Positions 62,623-64,000 of a DNA stretch of 64,000 bases are shown in pieces. The position numbers and the translations under genes are program-made. A model generated the notes under the pieces. It was not told the origin of the DNA. It searched no databases and saw only the letters and a list, made by a program, of their open reading frames with translations. This DNA is from Candidatus Binataceae bacterium (GTDB taxonomy: Bacteria > Desulfobacterota > Binatia > Binatales > Binataceae), in the NCBI GenBank assembly GCA_035508495.1, contig DATJMX010000006.1:1-64000 (forward strand), in the 5' to 3' direction. Each line of letters opens with the position of its first letter. The first letter of the stretch is position 1.

Positions 62623-63597
62623 CTAGAAATCGACCGGGTTGGGTTTCAACTTTTTCTTCGCGTACAACTCGGGCAATGTGGAATCGTTATTCTCCCACAC
62701 CAGCAGCATCGAACGCTTCGGTGAGTATCCCTGGTGGCGAATATCGGCCGGCATCGCCGCGACGTCGCCGGGCTTCATAATAACTCGCGCGCGCGGTGCG
62801 CCGCTCTCGCGATCCTGTACGTCCCATTGAATCTCATCGGTGAGCTGCACGAACCATTCGACGCGATCGTTACCGTGAATGATTGGCAACATGAATTCCT
62901 CGGTGGTCGCACAAACCTGGCTTTCCTTCACCGCCGAACAAACCGAGGGATTCCACGTCACGTCGGAGCGCGATACGTAGGCGAAGAAGTTGAACGCGTG
63001 AACTTCATTTTCGAAACCGGGTTCCGCATGCACTTCCGGTTCGTCCTGATTCACATCCGTGAACTGACGGTTAACGGGATTGCCGGCGGCATCGGAGCGC
63101 TTGGGAATATCGCCTTTGAGGCCGACCATGCGATCGGCCACGAGGCGCTGGCGTGAAATTGCCTTCTGATTGCTGCCGCGCTTGGGTCCGAATGGCGACG
63201 AGGTTTCGGCGGGCGCTGCAAAAGGATCGAAATCCGCGTTCGTCCAGTCTTCGAGCATCGACGCGAACAAATTGCGCACCTGTTCGCTCTTGAAATTTTC
63301 TACGTATTGTTTGTTCTGACTCTTGTAGCCGGCATTATACAGTCCGGCAAAGACGTCAACGTTCCCGTAATGGTTAGTGGTGCCGAAGACGGAATCAAAA
63401 TTGACTATACCGTAGAAAAAGTTCCAGGAGATATCCCGCATCAGCGCGCGCAGGAACGCGTCCACCTGCATTGTATGGCTGCCACCGGGCCATGAGATGT
63501 GCGCAAAATACTCGTCGCGCTCGAATTGGAAGCTTCCAAGCGAGAACGGCCGGTAGCCGAAATCGTTCACGTCCTGCGGTGCCTTTGTTTCAGCCAT
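62623..63597 (-). CDS. pnpD: Hydroquinone 1,2-dioxygenase, large subunit
   Basis: This subunit, with the small one encoded upstream, opens hydroquinone to 4-hydroxymuconic semialdehyde using Fe(II). The protein (324 residues) has HapD/PnpD-type features: a jelly-roll C-terminal region with FMLPIIHGNDRVEWFVQ, VIMKPGDVAAMPADIRHQGYSPKRSML and an N-terminal FGYRPFSLGSFQFERDEYFAHISWPG. The start at 63597 is preceded by a GGGGA site; an upstream TTG at 63627 is less likely. Gene order small-large-dehydrogenase-reductase-dioxygenase matches the pnpCDEFG operon of 4-nitrophenol degraders. Confidence 0.88.
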   Translation of the reverse strand: MAETKAPQDVNDFGYRPFSLGSFQFERDEYFAHISWPGGSHTMQVDAFLRALMRDISWNFFYGIVNFDSVFGTTNHYGNVDVFAGLYNAGYKSQNKQYVENFKSEQVRNLFASMLEDWTNADFDPFAAPAETSSPFGPKRGSNQKAISRQRLVADRMVGLKGDIPKRSDAAGNPVNRQFTDVNQDEPEVHAEPGFENEVHAFNFFAYVSRSDVTWNPSVCSAVKESQVCATTEEFMLPIIHGNDRVEWFVQLTDEIQWDVQDRESGAPRARVIMKPGDVAAMPADIRHQGYSPKRSMLLVWENNDSTLPELYAKKKLKPNPVDF

Positions 63598-63614
63598 TGC
63601 AATTCCCCGAATCG

Positions 63615-64000
63615 TCACTTCTGACAAATCTCATTCCAGCGTTCCGCCGTCAGATCGCCTTGTAGCGTTTGCAACAGCACAACACTCGGACTGGTCGCGT
63701 GAAACTGATACGCGGAGCCCTTGGGCAAGAGCGCCATGTGACCACGGCGCGCGACGATGTATCCCATGCGCTTTCCGCGGGGACTGCCCTCGAGCATCGT
63801 CGTGCCTTCGTGATTCTCATCGACCAGCGGAGCATCGGGCTTCATGAGCCGAATCTCGACTTCGCCGTCCATCACGATTGCGGCTTCGTCGTGTCCGGCG
63901 GCGTACCAGGGCGAAGTGCCCTCGGCGCGAATCGCCTCGAGTACATACTTGAGGTTCTTACCGACGGCGACCTTCTCGTAAGGTTCGGATTTCGACGCCA
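63615..64000 (-). CDS. pnpC: Hydroquinone 1,2-dioxygenase, small subunit (truncated by the window edge)
   Basis: The last 128 codons are visible; the start lies beyond position 64000. Reading upstream from the stop at 63615, a continuous frame covers SEPYEKVAVGKNLKYVLEAIR, WYAAGHDEAAIVMDGEVEIRL and then GYIVARRGHMALLPKGSAYQFHATSPSVVLLQ, a cupin-like domain typical of the roughly 165-residue HapC/PnpC small subunit. It ends 17 nt before pnpD. Cupin His residues here may join in iron binding or in subunit contacts. Confidence 0.85.
   Translation of the reverse strand, partial: ASKSEPYEKVAVGKNLKYVLEAIRAEGTSPWYAAGHDEAAIVMDGEVEIRLMKPDAPLVDENHEGTTMLEGSPRGKRMGYIVARRGHMALLPKGSAYQFHATSPSVVLLQTLQGDLTAERWNEICQK

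Overview
The window is a high-GC bacterial chromosome segment, densely coded, with short operons on both strands. Aerobic benzoate and hydroquinone catabolism, CaiB-type CoA transferases, an LLM flavin oxidoreductase and a thiolase-like/DUF35 pair suggest a soil or groundwater heterotroph. A deltaproteobacterial or Binatota-like lineage is my guess; no rRNA or tRNA gene is visible to test it.

Layout. 1-700: the start of a secreted protein, a decayed acetyltransferase and a structured repeat element. 706-6978 (-): a sugar-phosphate operon (gnd, zwf, fbp, glk, fbaB, then an enoyl-CoA hydratase-family gene). 7210-17207 (-): a phospho-signalling cluster made of a lipoprotein, a membrane FHA protein, a receptor Ser/Thr kinase, a pseudokinase-PP2C fusion, a kinase-FHA protein, a zinc-ribbon FHA protein and a vWA protein. 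17498-20342 (+): a thiolase-like/DUF35 pair and a PAS-HisKA-receiver protein. 20614-28219: mixed housekeeping genes, including pyrD, pcp, a rhodanese, a cyclase-family enzyme and two GNATs. 28646-34398 (+): a TetR regulator, three tandem cytochrome P450s and an MFS transporter. 34452-36591: a DUF192 lipoprotein, a small protein and a GT-C-like membrane protein. 36770-42703 (+): a three-subunit acyl-CoA (probably propionyl-CoA) carboxylase, the catalytic subunit of a B12-dependent mutase, and pyruvoyl-dependent arginine decarboxylase. 42746-42988 (+): a short SelW-type selenoprotein gene with an in-frame UGA and a downstream stem-loop. 43122-51302 (-): coproheme decarboxylase, cobB-cobQ, an LLM oxidoreductase, a VOC protein and two CaiB/BaiF CoA transferases. 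51358-64000: a DNA glycosylase, then a box (benzoyl-CoA epoxidation) locus with its BoxR regulator, converging on a hydroquinone-cleavage operon in the order pnpC-D-E-F-amidohydrolase-G. That operon runs off the right edge.

How the parts work together. The carboxylase and mutase form a propionyl-CoA to succinyl-CoA route, and the cobalamin amidases nearby would supply its cofactor. Benzoate is activated by the ligase and processed by BoxB and BoxC (boxA and boxD are not in the window). Hydroquinone and hydroxyquinol are funnelled through maleylacetate to 3-oxoadipate. The most unusual items are the selenoprotein, the kinase/pseudokinase-phosphatase/FHA/vWA cluster, the triple P450 operon, and a pair of 216-217 bp repeat elements whose 26-bp cores lie in opposite orientations.
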